Assembly (NCBI RefSeq): GCF_007655135.1 | Contig: NC_045128.1 | Coordinates: 9,672,001-9,736,000 of the forward strand | From: Punica granatum | Lineage: Eukaryota > Streptophyta > Magnoliopsida > Myrtales > Lythraceae | DNA: 64,000 nucleotides | Direction: 5' to 3' | In this document: in pieces, positions 1-12,387 of the stretch | Numbering within the stretch: position 1 is the first letter of the stretch | Layout: each line of letters opens with the position of its first letter | Position numbers and translations under genes: made by a program | The notes under the pieces: generated by a model | What the model saw: the letters and a program-made list of their open reading frames with translations, nothing else | The model's database searches: none | What the model was told of the DNA's origin: nothing

Positions 1-53
1 GATCAAAAGAAACAGTTCTAACCTTCCTTGATTTCCGATTACCGCTCTTGCAG

Positions 54-2711
54 ACTGCTGCTAGCTACCATGCCATTGCGATTGCATTGTCACTGATGGA
101 GGCTTACTCCCTCAGCGTCCAGCACGAACAAACTACCCTGCAGATATTGCAGGCCAAACTTGGGTCTGAGGATCTAAGGACACAGGTGAAACTGACACTT
201 TCTTCCCAGAAACATTTGCTTCCTGAATGCTCTTGATATCATGTTGTTGATGCTGAAGCAAGAACAATCTTGAGGGGGCAAAGTGTATTTTTCGGTTCTA
301 AGTATTATCTTGTGATTTCAAATCTGTAGGATGCTGCAGCTTGGCTCGAATACTTTGAATCCAAGGCTCTTGAGCAGCAAGAGGCTGCTCGAAATGGTAC
401 ACCGAAGCCTGATGCCTCAATCTCCAGCAAAGGTCATTTAAGGTATCAATTGTTGCACCTACTGGTCAAGTACATGCTCAAATGATTCGTTTTGAAGATT
501 CTGTCATGCGAATTTTCCTTACATCCTGATAGTGGATGATCATGGGCTATAACTTTACATATTAATTTATATTTTTCTTCATTTTCTTGCATTTGGCAGT
601 TGCTAATTTTTCCTTTTTGCTTTTTATCAGTGTCTCGGATCTTTTAGACTATATAGCGCCTGATGCAGACATGAAAGCAAGAGATGCCCAGAAGAAGGCT
701 CGTGCAAAGGTAATGAACAACTTTCTTGATCAGATTTAAGGTGCATTACGATCCCTCCAAAGTCAATTTGATCTGATAAATGCGAGTATACATGATGCAG
801 CTTAAGAAGGCAGGCCAAAACTGGGAGTCCATTGATGATTATCAGACAGATGATATTGTTTTATCGCCTACTGATAATAATGTGGAAAATTCAAGTGACA
901 AGGAAAACAAATCAGAGATTAATCTCCCCGAGGTTTCAAAAGAGAAGCAAAGAGATGAACCTCCTCAGGTAGAAGAACCAGCAATCATTGTAACTGAAGA
1001 AACCTTGCCAGATGAAACGTCTGATGAAGGGTGGCAAGAGGCGATCCCGAAAGGTCGATCTCCAGCTGCTCGGAAGTCTTCAAGGAGGCCAAGTTTGGCA
1101 AAGATAAATACGAACTTTATGAATGTGCCCCAGTATTCATCTTCAAAATACCGGGTGAAAGATGGGAATTTCACCTCTCCTAGGACGGCCTCTAGCGAAT
1201 CTCCTTCACCAGGACCAAAGAAATTCGTCAAGAGCCCTGGATATAGCCGAAAGCTGGTTAACCAAACTGGGTGGACCGAGAAGATCCCAAACCAGAAGCC
1301 AGCTGCCCCTAACCCTTCTCCTGGTACTGCTGATCAGGCTACTCCAAAACCTACAACTCCGTCAGGGAACCAGAAAAGTGCTCAGGCTGCAGGGAAACCC
1401 TTTTCGTACAAGGAAGTTGCCTTGGCCCCACCTGGATCAATAGTAAAGGCGGTTGCAGACCAGCTGCCTAAGGAAGGCCTTCCAGCAGAAGAAACCCCGC
1501 AAGTGGTCCAAGAGATGGTTGTCTCTCAGGCTGAAGAGACTAAAGAACCGGTGGAAGAAGAAAAAGATAAACCTGGGGATTCTACTATTACGGCAACATC
1601 AGATGAGAAAGTAGAGGTCGTTGATATACCTGTATCTGAAGACCTGCAACCTGCTGATCTCAGAAGTGATGAACCAGCAGAAAAACCAACAGAAGGTTGC
1701 TTAAGGACTTCAACTAGTTCTGAAAGCACGGAATGTCCAAATGGAAGTGAAGCCATAGTGTTGGAATGTCCAAATGAGAAAGAGGAGACTGCAGACGAGA
1801 ATCAAATTTCACACGATGTACTGAGCGGTGATGGTAATAAGCTCTCACCAACTGGAGCCAAGCAAGATGAGGCGACAGTAAAGGAGATAACAAAGAAATT
1901 ATCTGCAGCTGCACCCCCGTTTAACCCTTCAACAGTTCCAGTTTTTGGGTCTGTTCCTGCTCCGGTTCCAGTTCCTGTTCCAGGGTTTAAGGAGCATGGT
2001 GGCATCCTTCCCCCTCCAGTAAATATCGCTCCGATGATTGCAGTGAATCCAGTCCGCAGGTCGGCACATCAGTCAGCTACGGCAAGGGTTCCCTATGGTC
2101 CAAGGCTGTCTGGTGGCTACAATAGGGCAGGCAATCGGGTTCCCCGCAACAAACCGTTCCACAGTAGTGGGGACCATCCGGGTGTAGAGATGAACAGCCA
2201 CTTTAGCCCTCCAGGGATCATGAATCCACACGCAGCGGAATTCGTCCCCGGCCAACCCTGGGTTCCAAATGGGTACCCAGTATCTCCCAACAGTTACCTT
2301 GCCTCACCCAACGGGATGCCACTCTCACCAAATGGTTTTCCGGTCTCACCAAATGGTATTCCATCACCTATCAATGTAACTCCAATTGCTCCAAATGGGT
2401 TTGTGATTGCTCCAGTGGAATCATCGGCTGTTGTGGCCGTTGAAACCTGTGACGAAAACATAGCTGAAGAATCATCAGTGGAGGTGGGAACCGCGTCCGA
2501 GGTTGAGGTGGACAAACACTCAATCGAAGAGAAGGAAATCCCAGAAGACGTTGGGGAGAAGCCCAAGGACTTAACTCATGATCATGACTCTGATACCACG
2601 AAGAAGAACGACATGCCCAAGAATGATCACGCCGAAGTCCAGGAGAAACCAGCCAAGTGTTGGGGGGATTACAGTGACACTGAAGCTGATGTTGTCGAGG
2701 TTACAAGTTAA
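54..2711 (+). CDS. TSS: TSS/REC-type clustered-mitochondria family protein, C-terminal part (four exons; 5' end outside window)
   Basis: Exons are 54-185, 330-442, 631-709 and 801-2711, all with AG acceptors and GT donors in consistent phase; they give 744 residues ending in TAA. The first exon holds a TPR-like helix pair ([15 protein letters not shown], then LGSEDLRTQ), followed by the [21 protein letters not shown] stretch and the DLLDYIAPD motif of plant CLU-related proteins called TSS or REDUCED CHLOROPLAST COVERAGE. The last exon codes for a long disordered tail rich in Pro, Ser and Glu, with a run of SPNG repeats and, near visible residues 581-591, a PAM2-like motif ([10 protein letters not shown]). 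Known family roles are cytosolic/nuclear proteins affecting chloroplast compartment size and meristem growth; the CLU group binds mRNA. Most of the protein lies upstream of the window. Family assignment is firm; which paralogue is not. Confidence 0.9.
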
Positions 2712-3165
2712 TGGAAACTGACGGATTTGCTTTATCATAATTGGAGTCATATATTCACAGGTCGATTTGGAAAGGTTGCAGGAGAAAGGAAACCAGGAGA
2801 TAGTTTATTTTCATTTCCAACATTGGTGAGGAAATGATCGGTAAAGTCTGCAATGCGAATGCCTTCAGGATTCCTCTAGACATTGCACTGCAGAAACAGA
2901 GATATACAAGAATCATGCGGAAGAAGATCTTTTCGAGCTGATAGGATCTGTTTTTGAACAGTATTTAGATCTAATTTGCTTCAAAAGTTGATTATTTCTC
3001 CAGTTTACTGTCTTTGCAGTGTTGTAATTTATTATGAGTTTGGAAAATTTGTTGGAACAATAGAAAAGAAAACCTCTGAACATGTTACCGTACTGTCCAA
3101 GTTGTAACTCGGGGATTGTTCAGTGGGAAGTTTCTGTAGTACTAATAAAAAGTCCAAAATTTCCT
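2712..3165 (+). other. 3' UTR and polyadenylation region of the TSS/REC gene
   Basis: AT-rich transcribed-looking sequence follows the TAA stop. A canonical AATAAA lies at about 3144-3149, a usual distance from the stop for plant 3' UTRs. The exact cleavage site cannot be read from sequence. Confidence 0.5.
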
Positions 3166-3169
3166 TTCT

Positions 3170-4600
3170 GTAAATGAGAATTCAATTTGATCATATTGGC
3201 AAGAAGGGTGAAAGGTAAACCATTACATCTTCGGTACAGATTCGAAATTCTATCCTAGACAGGGTTCTAGGTGGATCAGTTTCAAACCTCATCAATCGCG
3301 AGTAGATCACCTAGAAATGTTTTATAGAGGAAACACAATATAGTGGCATGACAACAAGGTCGGTCGATATCTCAAGGTGACGAGGCTGGTTGACCTGGCC
3401 ATATACAAACCTTTTGCATTTCTACACTGGTGCGGACAGATTCTTATATATTCGACCTCGAATATTTACATGGATGTCTGGGCTTTGGTACCATGTTCGT
3501 ATGCATCTTATTCTCCTAATTCATATTCCAATTCCATGATTCCTCCTCCACCTCTGTTGTAAAATTTGACTTAAATTTTCTTACCCAAAGAAGTGGGGGG
3601 GAAAGTATATTTGGTTGGAATAGGATTCTTATGGGGATATGCATCAATTTGCGAGGTTGGCACAAATTGTTTGTGGATGCATTTAGCTTAATGAGATCAG
3701 CTCAGGCTCTTTTCATTTTTCATTCTTCATTTTTTTTTCAACTAATTTTTCAAAAGTGTGATTAGTGCAGAAATATTCTTTTTGGAAAATCTATAGTATG
3801 ATGCTCATTACGAACTACTATAGTGGCAGATCCTATCGCGAAGAGAAAGTTCAAGATTCAAACTCGGAACAACTGTTAAGGAAAATGGAAAGATTTTGAG
3901 GGCCGGTATTCACGCGCCGGTTTCACATAGGTACGAATGTCAAGAGTCCGCTAGACTTTCGGGTTGGTTATGGTATGGGACCATCCACTTGAAGGCCACC
4001 AGAATTCAAAAAAATCTTACCATCAGCTGCTCTTCTAATAAATTCAGTCATGAATAAAATCTTCCATTGCTTCCTCAACTTTGATATCTGTTTCAAAGTC
4101 CCCCCAATTCAATTCATCACTTGCCCCCTCAGAATTCATCCTTGCAAAGTTTGATCCTCAAACATTAGTACTTGTCATAATCTGACCCTCCTTCTGTAGT
4201 CCCTGTCATCTCATTTGCACCTACGGTTCTCATTGTGTTTGCCTCCATAATCCCAACCACAAATCTTGAAAAGCAACTAGATATTTGTATGCACCAAATC
4301 ATGACTCATGAGGGACGGAAGGAGAATTTTTCATTGTTCCAAGGGAAATATCTTCTTCAGACACATCAATGGAAGAGATAAATACATTAATTCATGTATC
4401 GAACGATCGATTTTTTTTTTCAGCCTTTTTTTGGGTAATTGTCAAATCTGGGTTAGTATATGTATACGTATGTTTTTTATTTGAACTGCCTAATTTAAAG
4501 GAAAAATCTCTTACACTTTCCGAAAAAAAAAAATTTATAAGCAAAAGTCAAATCTTTGCAACAAGAAGAAGAAACCCCAGCTTGTATTTAGAAATCAAAG
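3170..4600. other. Intergenic region between the convergent TSS/REC gene and GGP copy A
   Basis: No gene is seen. Bases about 4310-4400 resemble about 47385-47460 (both contain AAATACATTAATTCAT after a CTTCTTCA stretch), so the 3' flanks of GGP copy A and of the prolamin-like gene share an old repeat. A reverse-strand AATAAA at about 4476-4481 could be the poly(A) signal of GGP copy A. Confidence 0.4.
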
Positions 4601-4613
4601 GGGAAAACATTAT

Positions 4614-5507
4614 CTATATCCTGCCTTTAAGGAAGTTTCTGCAGATCCTTTCCCAGAACTTCCGGTCCGGTTCTGACATCTCTAAGGCCAACTTTGCATC
4701 TTCAGCGAAACCTTTCTCGATGCATCCGTTGCTAAGGAGGCGGTCGATGAGGTTGCAGAGGATGTCCTTGGTGTACTCGGGATGCCCCTGAATGCCCATA
4801 ATGTGGTCACCGAATACGAACATCTCTATGCCGGTTTTCTCAGAGAAGGCAATGATCTCAGCACCCGTAGGGACTTCCCACACCTCATCCTGGTGGCACT
4901 CTATTATGGCGAGTGATTTCGGGATTCCTGCGGTTTCCTCATCTTGTTGGTCCAGTTCCATTAAGTCATTGAGTAAGCAGCCCTTCACTATCCTAACTTT
5001 CCTGAGACCGATGTCCCACCCGGTGTATGACTTCCTGACTTTGCCCCCCAATGCCCTGCACAGCACCTGGTGGCCGAAGCAAATGCCGAGGACCTTCTTC
5101 TCCATGGCATAGAGTGTCTGAAGGAGGAAGCAGAGCTTGAGGATCCAATAGTCATTCCCATATGCGTCGTAAGGGCTCCCGCTCACAACAAAGCCGTCAT
5201 ACTTGTCCAACTCGCTCATCTCCGGGAACTCCCCTTCCACCACCCTGAACAGATCCCACCTCTCCCCTGTTGTTCACCCGAAAACATGCGTCATTACCAT
5301 TATACTTTGCAAGAAAGTGTCACGTAATGTAATTTTCTTCGTTGTGGCTCGCGAATCGTGATTAATTAGTTAGAGAGTTATCATTACCTTCTTCCGCAAA
5401 GGCGGAGACGAAAACATTGAAGTAGCCTCCATACACTTTTTCACATAGTCAGAATCCCTCGCGGCAAGCAACAGTGCATATCTCTTCACCTGACTATAAA
5501 CTTTCAT
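4614..5507 (-). pseudogene. GGP copy A: gamma-glutamyl peptidase-like class I glutamine amidotransferase, frameshifted in exon 1
   Basis: Two exons on the - strand: 5507-5388 (start ATG at 5507) and 5266-4614, with a GT-AG intron at the same place as in copies B and C. Exon 2 is open, 653 bp as in copy C, and holds the nucleophile motif GICFGHQ and the His/Glu motif GIQGHPEY of class I GATases. Plant GGPs cleave gamma-glutamyl from glutathione and its conjugates in the cytosol, in glutathione turnover and sulfur-containing defence compounds. Exon 1 is 120 bp; a reading frame matched to exon 2 needs 121. One A is missing in the A-run before GTGTATGGAGG (plus positions about 5432-5436), so [13 protein letters not shown] is broken. 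It may be a pseudogene or a consensus error in a homopolymer. Its N-terminus is shorter than copy C (MKVYSQVKRY). Confidence 0.75.
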
Positions 5508-5715
5508 CTTTTCTTCTTCTAGCTAGTTAGTTCTCGTTAACACCCAACTGATAGGATCAGTGACTGGAACTAGCTCACTAGCTTGGACCGACGAAGGGCT
5601 CGAATCGAGACTAATGGATCGGACTGATTCTTCCAGCTAGTGTTGAGCTTCACAGAAAGGGCTGGAGAAGAGCTTATTTGGGTTGTGAATGATGAGATCG
5701 AGAGCGAGTGGTGGC

Positions 5716-5722
5716 TTTTATA
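5716..5722 (-). promoter_or_regulatory. Candidate TATA box of GGP copy A
   Basis: The reverse strand reads TATAAAA here, about 210 bases upstream of the copy A start codon. This upstream region is not alignable by eye to those of copies B, C and D, so copy A probably has a different promoter. Confidence 0.4.
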
Positions 5723-5729
5723 ATGGGAA

Positions 5730-7030
5730 AAAGCAAGGCGTGTTTCAGATGCTGCTACGAACTTGGGAATAATTGGACGGTGCAGTATCCTGTAGTCAAA
5801 TTTCAAAATGCTCCTGTCATTTGCCTTCTTTTTCGATCCGCTCCCTCGACTAGCTACACTCGTCTCGGTTCATCTACATTCTGTCTTGCATCCCGCGTTG
5901 AATGCCGTCCGAACCCCAGAGACCTTGAGGAACTCGTGGAGGAAGTGGATACTAGTGTTTACCCATACCCCTCTGTACAAGCAAAGTTGCCTCGCACTAC
6001 AAATGGAAAAGTAGTTAATTTTCTCGACTACGTCAAGTTACGAGTTAAGTAGTCCACTCATGATCAGTCTAATACTGTAGATAGTAAAACCCTCCAATTG
6101 CCTACCAAAAGAGTAGTCATTAGGTAAAGTCTTCTTAAATTATTCGGTAATTTTTAAGCTGATATTTTGATTAGGATAATCCACCGACTTGGTCAATGAT
6201 TCATCCATCACAAGGTAGATCTTATCAACTCCGTTCCAGTCTTTTTCTTACAGCACTCACTAGTGTCCGTAAAATCTCTTATGACCCTGACAGAGTTGGA
6301 GATCATATCATTACGGATTGTGATGCAAATTGGAACTCTGGTACAAAATAAGGACAGAGGACAAACTTTAGGAAGTAATTTGAAATCTCCCCCCCCACCG
6401 AATTGATAAAACAATAATTTATTAAATAATATTCTTAATAAAACACGGTGAAGCCCTACACGAGCCTCCATCTAACCAATTAAATTCCAAGAATATTTTT
6501 CTCTGTTTTTTTTTGCCACATCATTATTGCATAATAAGTGCAGAATGCGACGCGGCTTTAACATTCACCCCTCATTTTGGGCATCAAAATAAACGTGTCC
6601 TTTAGCAAGAAAATAAATAAATAAATCGTGTCCTGAGACCCCAGAGAAAATTGACTTTTGACGGATAATGTCCCCTCCTCGAGATTTTATTTTCTATATA
6701 TTTATATTGATGAATGAGAAAAATTGATCTAATAATTTGTCTGGCATGAATCTGGCCGGCAGCGTCGGAGGCCAATGAACATTTTATAACCCAGTTTATT
6801 TTTTAATCGCGGATTCTTACCTTATTCGGTAACACTAACTTCTTTTAGGCATAATTTGACTATAATTACGAGGCGTCTTTAATGAATTTCGAATTCTTAC
6901 ATTATCGGTAAAATCCTTCCATAAAAAAATTTTCTTTGATGTTAAGTCACGTTTTCGAGGTAACATTTAATTCTACTCAGTTTTGGCGAGGGATGTTGTG
7001 CTTAATCTTCTATGCATTATTCTAACTTGT
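5730..7030. other. Intergenic region upstream of GGP copy A
   Basis: AT-rich DNA with short unsupported open frames (for example 5708-6052) and no recognisable protein, RNA gene or mobile element. Confidence 0.4.
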
Positions 7031-7032
7031 TA

Positions 7033-7066
7033 AATTTACACTTCAAGAGCTCTTGAAGTGTAAATT
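7033..7066. repeat. Perfect 34-bp palindrome, no spacer
   Basis: The left arm AATTTACACTTCAAGAG is followed directly by its exact reverse complement. No flanking duplication or transposon end is evident. It could be a fused pair of short inverted repeats left by a small foldback element. Confidence 0.8.
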
Positions 7067-7289
7067 CTCGAGAATTTCGGTAGTCTGCATATTCCATTAA
7101 GCGAACAAAATATTGAAACCCAAATTCTCATAATTCCAAGCTCACGCAATCAAATATTACAAATAACAAACCAAGAAATACAGTGCCTTGGCAAATTACG
7201 CTTCACTTCGATAAACTTGATCCATAGACGATTCAAAAACCCTCATGAAACACTTTTTTTTTCCTTGTATGAACTATAGTATTCAAAAA

Positions 7290-7470
7290 TTCAATTGAGC
7301 CCCGACTAATGCAGTTAAACCTGGTCAGCTTACTAAGAGGTAAAACTCTTTTAACATGAATTTTCTGCATTCACAAATACTCGAATTCGAGACTTTACTA
7401 AAGCGAAATAAGTATCGAACCACTTGAATCAATTCACATTGGTTCATGAAACATATCTTTACCAGAGTCA
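7290..7470 (+). repeat. Dispersed repeat family, member 1
   Basis: This stretch shares an ordered series of short blocks (a GACTAAT...CTCACTGGAGG-like block, AACTCTCTCAGTATGGA, then GAACCACTTGAACCAAT) with about 48040-48130, 51040-51170 and 54225-54355. The copies are degenerate. No coding potential or clear ends are visible, so the class is unknown. Confidence 0.45.
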
Positions 7471-10400
7471 AACATATGACCAAACAAAAAAAATACTCAA
7501 TTAACAAATTGAGAATATCTCATGGTATCATCTAAAAAAGAATAATATCTATTACATAAATAAAAGTGTGGAGTTTACTATTGTGTCTCTCCATATTTAT
7601 CTTTCCAAAATGCCCTTTCAACTTTTAAAAACATGCATCTACATCCCTTCAAATGTTTTTTCAATTATAATCTTTTAAAATATAATCGCATCTACTTTTT
7701 CATGTATGAGAAGTATCTTTTCATATATCACATGCAAACTTCTTATATACATACAATAAAAAAAATTACATTACATCTATCTCTATAACTATGTCTATAT
7801 TTAACTCTCTCTCTATATATACATATGTATATTCTAATTATGGAGCTCAACTTTTGTTTACCTACATTTGCTTTTTTACATCTTACACTTTTCTTTTGTC
7901 TTCCTCTACTTTTGTAATTCTACATATTATACCCGTAGATCAAATTTGCATTGTCCTTTTCATAAGAAATGGACTGAACATTTTACCTTACCCTTTTTCG
8001 GGTAAAAATAATTGTGCCCCTTGTAAAAATGGCACTCAGATTTTGTATTCTAAAATGTACTTTTTTGTTGTTGTATTATTCTGAAAATATTGCGTTCTTT
8101 CAAAATACTTTCTAGTTTTAGGTTCAAGATGATTTTGTAGTGCAACTATTAAAAAATCTAAAGTGCCCTTCCAGAATTAAAAGAAAAAAAATAAAAGAAG
8201 AGTAAAAACAAAAAGGGAAATAAAATCAACGTACCGCATCAAACATTAGCCCATATGTACCGGGGCTTCAACCGCTTCTCCCCCGCCCACTCACCCCGAG
8301 CACCCAAAAAAAAAAAAAGGAGGAAAATTTGAAAGGGCCTACTCGGTAAACACTGTAAACGATTGTTCTCAAATTAAAAAAAAATGTATATTTTTTTTTC
8401 TGTTCTTTTTTCTTTCTCCCATGTATTGCTCTCATGTTTGCCCCCCTCTAACCACTGCTATTTCAATCAAGTTGTTGCCTAATGATTCTCTCTCTTTTTT
8501 TTATTCGTTTCAGAGGAAGTATTCACCCATTCAGTCACTTATTTTTGGTGTTCCTGAGTTTTCCCATGATCCTCTTGAGTTCCAATTGTATGTTAAATTC
8601 TCATCAATTCCCTCATGACAAAATTTACATAGTTTTTTTGTACTATCTATTAAGCTAGATATATAACGCTCTCGTGTTTGCTCTGTCTATATTTTTAATA
8701 TTACATGCATAATTGTTTAGTGGCGATTAGCTCGATATATTTATATACATCATCATTAATGAATTTCCCTTTGAGAAAGAAATGAACTTCAACGAAGAGC
8801 CATTTAAAAGGTGGGGCTATATTCAAAGAGACAAATGAACTGTGAATTACTGCATTTGTTTCTTAGTATACTCTAATTACTTCGCCTTTCAATGTCGGAA
8901 ACAGCAAAATGCTTCTATCTTTGTGAGAAAAGAAAGACGTACATAGCAGTTCGCTTAATAATATATATTAGTTGAGATAATTTTAATAGTATAGATGTCT
9001 CTTTAGAAGATACATAGAAGTTAACTGGTTCTTTTTTGATTACTTGAAGATCGATCTTATTTCTTCGTTAGACCCACGCGAGAAACACTATTATGTTAAA
9101 TTTACATAATAGTGAATAATATGTCTTATACTATTATTCTATCATTTGAACAAAAGTTTCGATTTTGTAACAATCTCCTCATCTATTGGATAGTTCAAAT
9201 GCCGAAAATATCCTTTATTTGTAATATAAATATCTCATAATAATAAAAATAAAAGAGAGAAATTGAAAGGCAATATCATCCATATGATTTTCCCCTCTCA
9301 ACCTCTCAATCTCAAGTTCTATCATGCTATTTTTTTTAATTTTATCATTTTTTATGCGCGCTTTTCGCCCATAGTGCAGTATCCTCTACAAATATAAATA
9401 AGGAGGAGATGAGTCAAAAGATTTTCTTTTCTATTACTACTATTAACTAGACAATAACACATACATTGCACGGTACATTTGGTACAAATATAAAGTCGAT
9501 CGAATTATAGTTCCAACATTATATTTATATGAGTTTTAGTACTTAACCAATTGAATTTTATTAAAAAAATTATATTTGAGATGCCCTTTCCAATAATTGA
9601 GTAAATATTTTATTTGAGGAAGAATATTAGTAACTAATTAATATGTACGTGTAATGTGGACTAATTAGTTGGAAGTGATTCATTGAATTTGACCCAACTA
9701 AAACATATGCTGAAATTCGCCTCATAGAACTAAAAGGACACTCAATCCAGGTCGCACTTTTCAGCTTTTATAAATTATAATATATTGATCTATTTATTTA
9801 AGTTATTGATCATCATTTATGCACATATTTATTTATTCATCTAACCACAGCTTTGCGCATATTTTCCAGAAAACACTATTTTTATTTTGGCACCCATTTT
9901 ATATATTCCAATATATATATATATATATACAAGTATTATTTCCTTTATTTTACGTCATATTTATGTAATCATCTTCTTTTTGGTTATTCTAATTTATGGT
10001 TGGTCCTTAATTACCATTCCATTATGACGAGCGACGGGAACTAGGAGAATATTAAGAGACTAGAAAAAAATAAAAGAACATCTCTTTACACAACAATTAA
10101 GAAATTACTCTTCATCAAAATTTCTTTACAAAAGATTTTAAAATGGTATAATCCATATTGAAAGAAAATAGAGTTTCATTACCCTCCATTTATTTTTAGT
10201 AAATTAATTCGTATTTTTCTTTTTATTCTCTACTGATATTTATTGTATTGATTTGAGAAAATAATTTTTTACTCTCCCTAAGTTTATCTCTAACCACTTC
10301 GAGATTCTAAAGTTTGATTCTTTCAAAAACTTTCAAGAGCAGACAACAAGGCGATATATTTCCCCATTTATCTTTTTTTTTTTACATATGAATATATGTA

Positions 10401-10740
10401 TATTATTTCCTTATTATAGAGTTTACATTGTTTATATTTCATCATGGTCTTAGTGGGCTCTTACTATTCATGAATGTTCTCCTTCTTCGTCCGATTTGTG
10501 CACTTAATTAGGTCCCTCTCTTTTTTGTCGTTCGTTTTCTTTCTTTAAGCTCATTTATGATGAGGTGTCTTATATCCCTGTACTTTGTTCTTCATTCATA
10601 AATGAATTCTTATTATTCATAAAAAAAATTATTTAGAGTTCATTGTGCACATATGATTTTGCTAACTGTGAATTTTATAATGAAATTTAGGGAATTGATA
10701 ATTGCACGTGCAACTTACGCATATCTCTACTAGTAAGATA
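7471..10740. other. AT-rich intergenic DNA, no gene seen
   Basis: Low-complexity T-rich and A-rich stretches with a short (TA)n run near 9910-9930. Near 9460-9470 a CATTGCACGGT block resembles a motif common in plant non-autonomous elements, but no element ends could be placed. Confidence 0.4.
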
Positions 10741-10918
10741 AAGAGGATGTAGTGTAGTGACTCATGCCATCATTTGGTGACTAAAATATCTTGGGTTCTC
10801 GTGGTGGGACTATATTCATACCTCTTTATTAGCTATTAGGATCTCTATTTCATTATTTTTTTTTGTGGTTCTCTCTTTCATTATATTAGATCATGAATTT
10901 CCTTTGTATAAAAAAAAG
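10741..10918 (+). mobile_element. tRNA-derived SINE, + strand
   Basis: A tRNA-like head contains an A-box-like GATGTAGTGTAGTGA and a B-box-like TGGGTTCTCGTGG. It is followed by a CCTCTTTATTAG block, a TTTCCTTTG block and an A-rich tail (TATAAAAAAAAG). The same order of blocks occurs at 15922-16076 (reverse) and 56981-57127. No protein is encoded. Ends are approximate. Confidence 0.6.
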
Positions 10919-12324
10919 AATAATATAAACCGCATGATGAATCTAATAATAATCTCTGTCAAATTCAATCTAATTGAGTTCTTTTCCACATAAATTACAT
11001 CCCAACGAACCAACTAAACATAATGTGAAAGAAGACTTAACACTCGGTTCAAGAGAACCCAGCATTATCAAAACCAGTCGTTCCTATTCGTCGATCAATT
11101 TAATCGGGGACCTATGATTAGCTGGGTTTGAGTTCACACGTAAACATGACATGCATATTTATATATATTCATGCTTTGGTCCATCAATATTTATTAATCT
11201 TGTTTCCGAGAAAGAAAATCTGCTTATAAATTCTAAATCATGATACAAAAAAAAATGCTAATAATTGCACCGTATCTTTCAAGTTTCAAGGACTATTCTT
11301 TACTTAATTACCTTGTCAATTTCTCCTTACTTTTCTTTTTTACCAATAATTCTCAATTGATTTTTTTTTGCCAGATCTGTAAACTGATTTGCACGTGATC
11401 AATGAACAAAGTGCGTACTTGCTGGTGATTGGGACTATTGTTATTATTTATATAATCCAATCATGCATAATTACGTGATCTGCTTGATTTTTATATGTAG
11501 CGGTTGATTATTGTACTTGATGAAGTGAAGCTCAAGTCATGATCTCATTGCCGCCCACAAAATCTATAAGAAACTCGCAACATTAAAATACACAAACTAT
11601 TATATATAGTTGGATATTTTAATTGTACTATAATATAGCATATGAGCTCCGCATGAGAGAAACGTGATTGTTTACTGTGCACGATAGTTAACCATTAAGA
11701 TGACACGATTTCTCATCTGTTGCTTATTGCTCTCTTCGGTTTTATGCATATCGGATGGAATAGTTATAAAGGCCTATTATATATTGTAGATTTAATTAAA
11801 TAAAAGACATTTACGTATGCCCCGGTTCTTACCCAACTCTTACCCATAAGAAATGAAGTCTTCATAAAAAAAAAAACTCTTACCCATAAGAAATTCTTCT
11901 CCTTTTTATGAAACATTAATTTATATACCTAAAACCTATATATAAATATAAAGTTGTATCCCGAATAATAAATAAGGTTAAAAATGTAATTTGCAATATA
12001 TATACTTCAAACAGATTTCCGAAGGGGAGCGATTGATGGCAAAGGCAAAATTAATTACAAATGTAATTTTTTATAATTTACTCCCGGTCAATTCTTCCAT
12101 ATATAGGTACGTCAGAAATTAAAAGCTAAATTTATTTCCATACGTGATCAAAAGGGATTGAAGAAAGAAATCAATACTTACCATAGGTGATTAAAAGGAA
12201 TTAAAGAAAGAAATCAACACATTAATTTTGAATAAAACTCAACACAGTAATTTCCCTTTGTCTGCGATTTCTACATACCCAATTGGATCTTTCCGAAATT
12301 AATTAGATGTGCAACCTCAAATAT

Positions 12325-12330
<6 letters not shown>
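10919..12330. other. AT-rich intergenic DNA, no gene seen
   Basis: It contains small local duplications, for instance ACCCATAAGAAAT repeated near 11842 and 11882, and GAAAGAAATCAA repeated near 12163 and 12205. No gene or clear element is visible. Confidence 0.4.

Positions 12331-12384
<54 letters not shown>
12331..12384. repeat. (GA)27 microsatellite
   Basis: An uninterrupted run of GA dinucleotides, about 54 bp. It is a good length-polymorphism marker candidate and a place where read consensus is often wrong. Confidence 0.95.

Positions 12385-12387
<3 letters not shown>

Noticed and set aside
5708..6052. 114-codon frame upstream of GGP copy A
   Set aside because: It overlaps the copy A promoter, has no recognised domain, and the overlapping alternative frame looks equally plausible.
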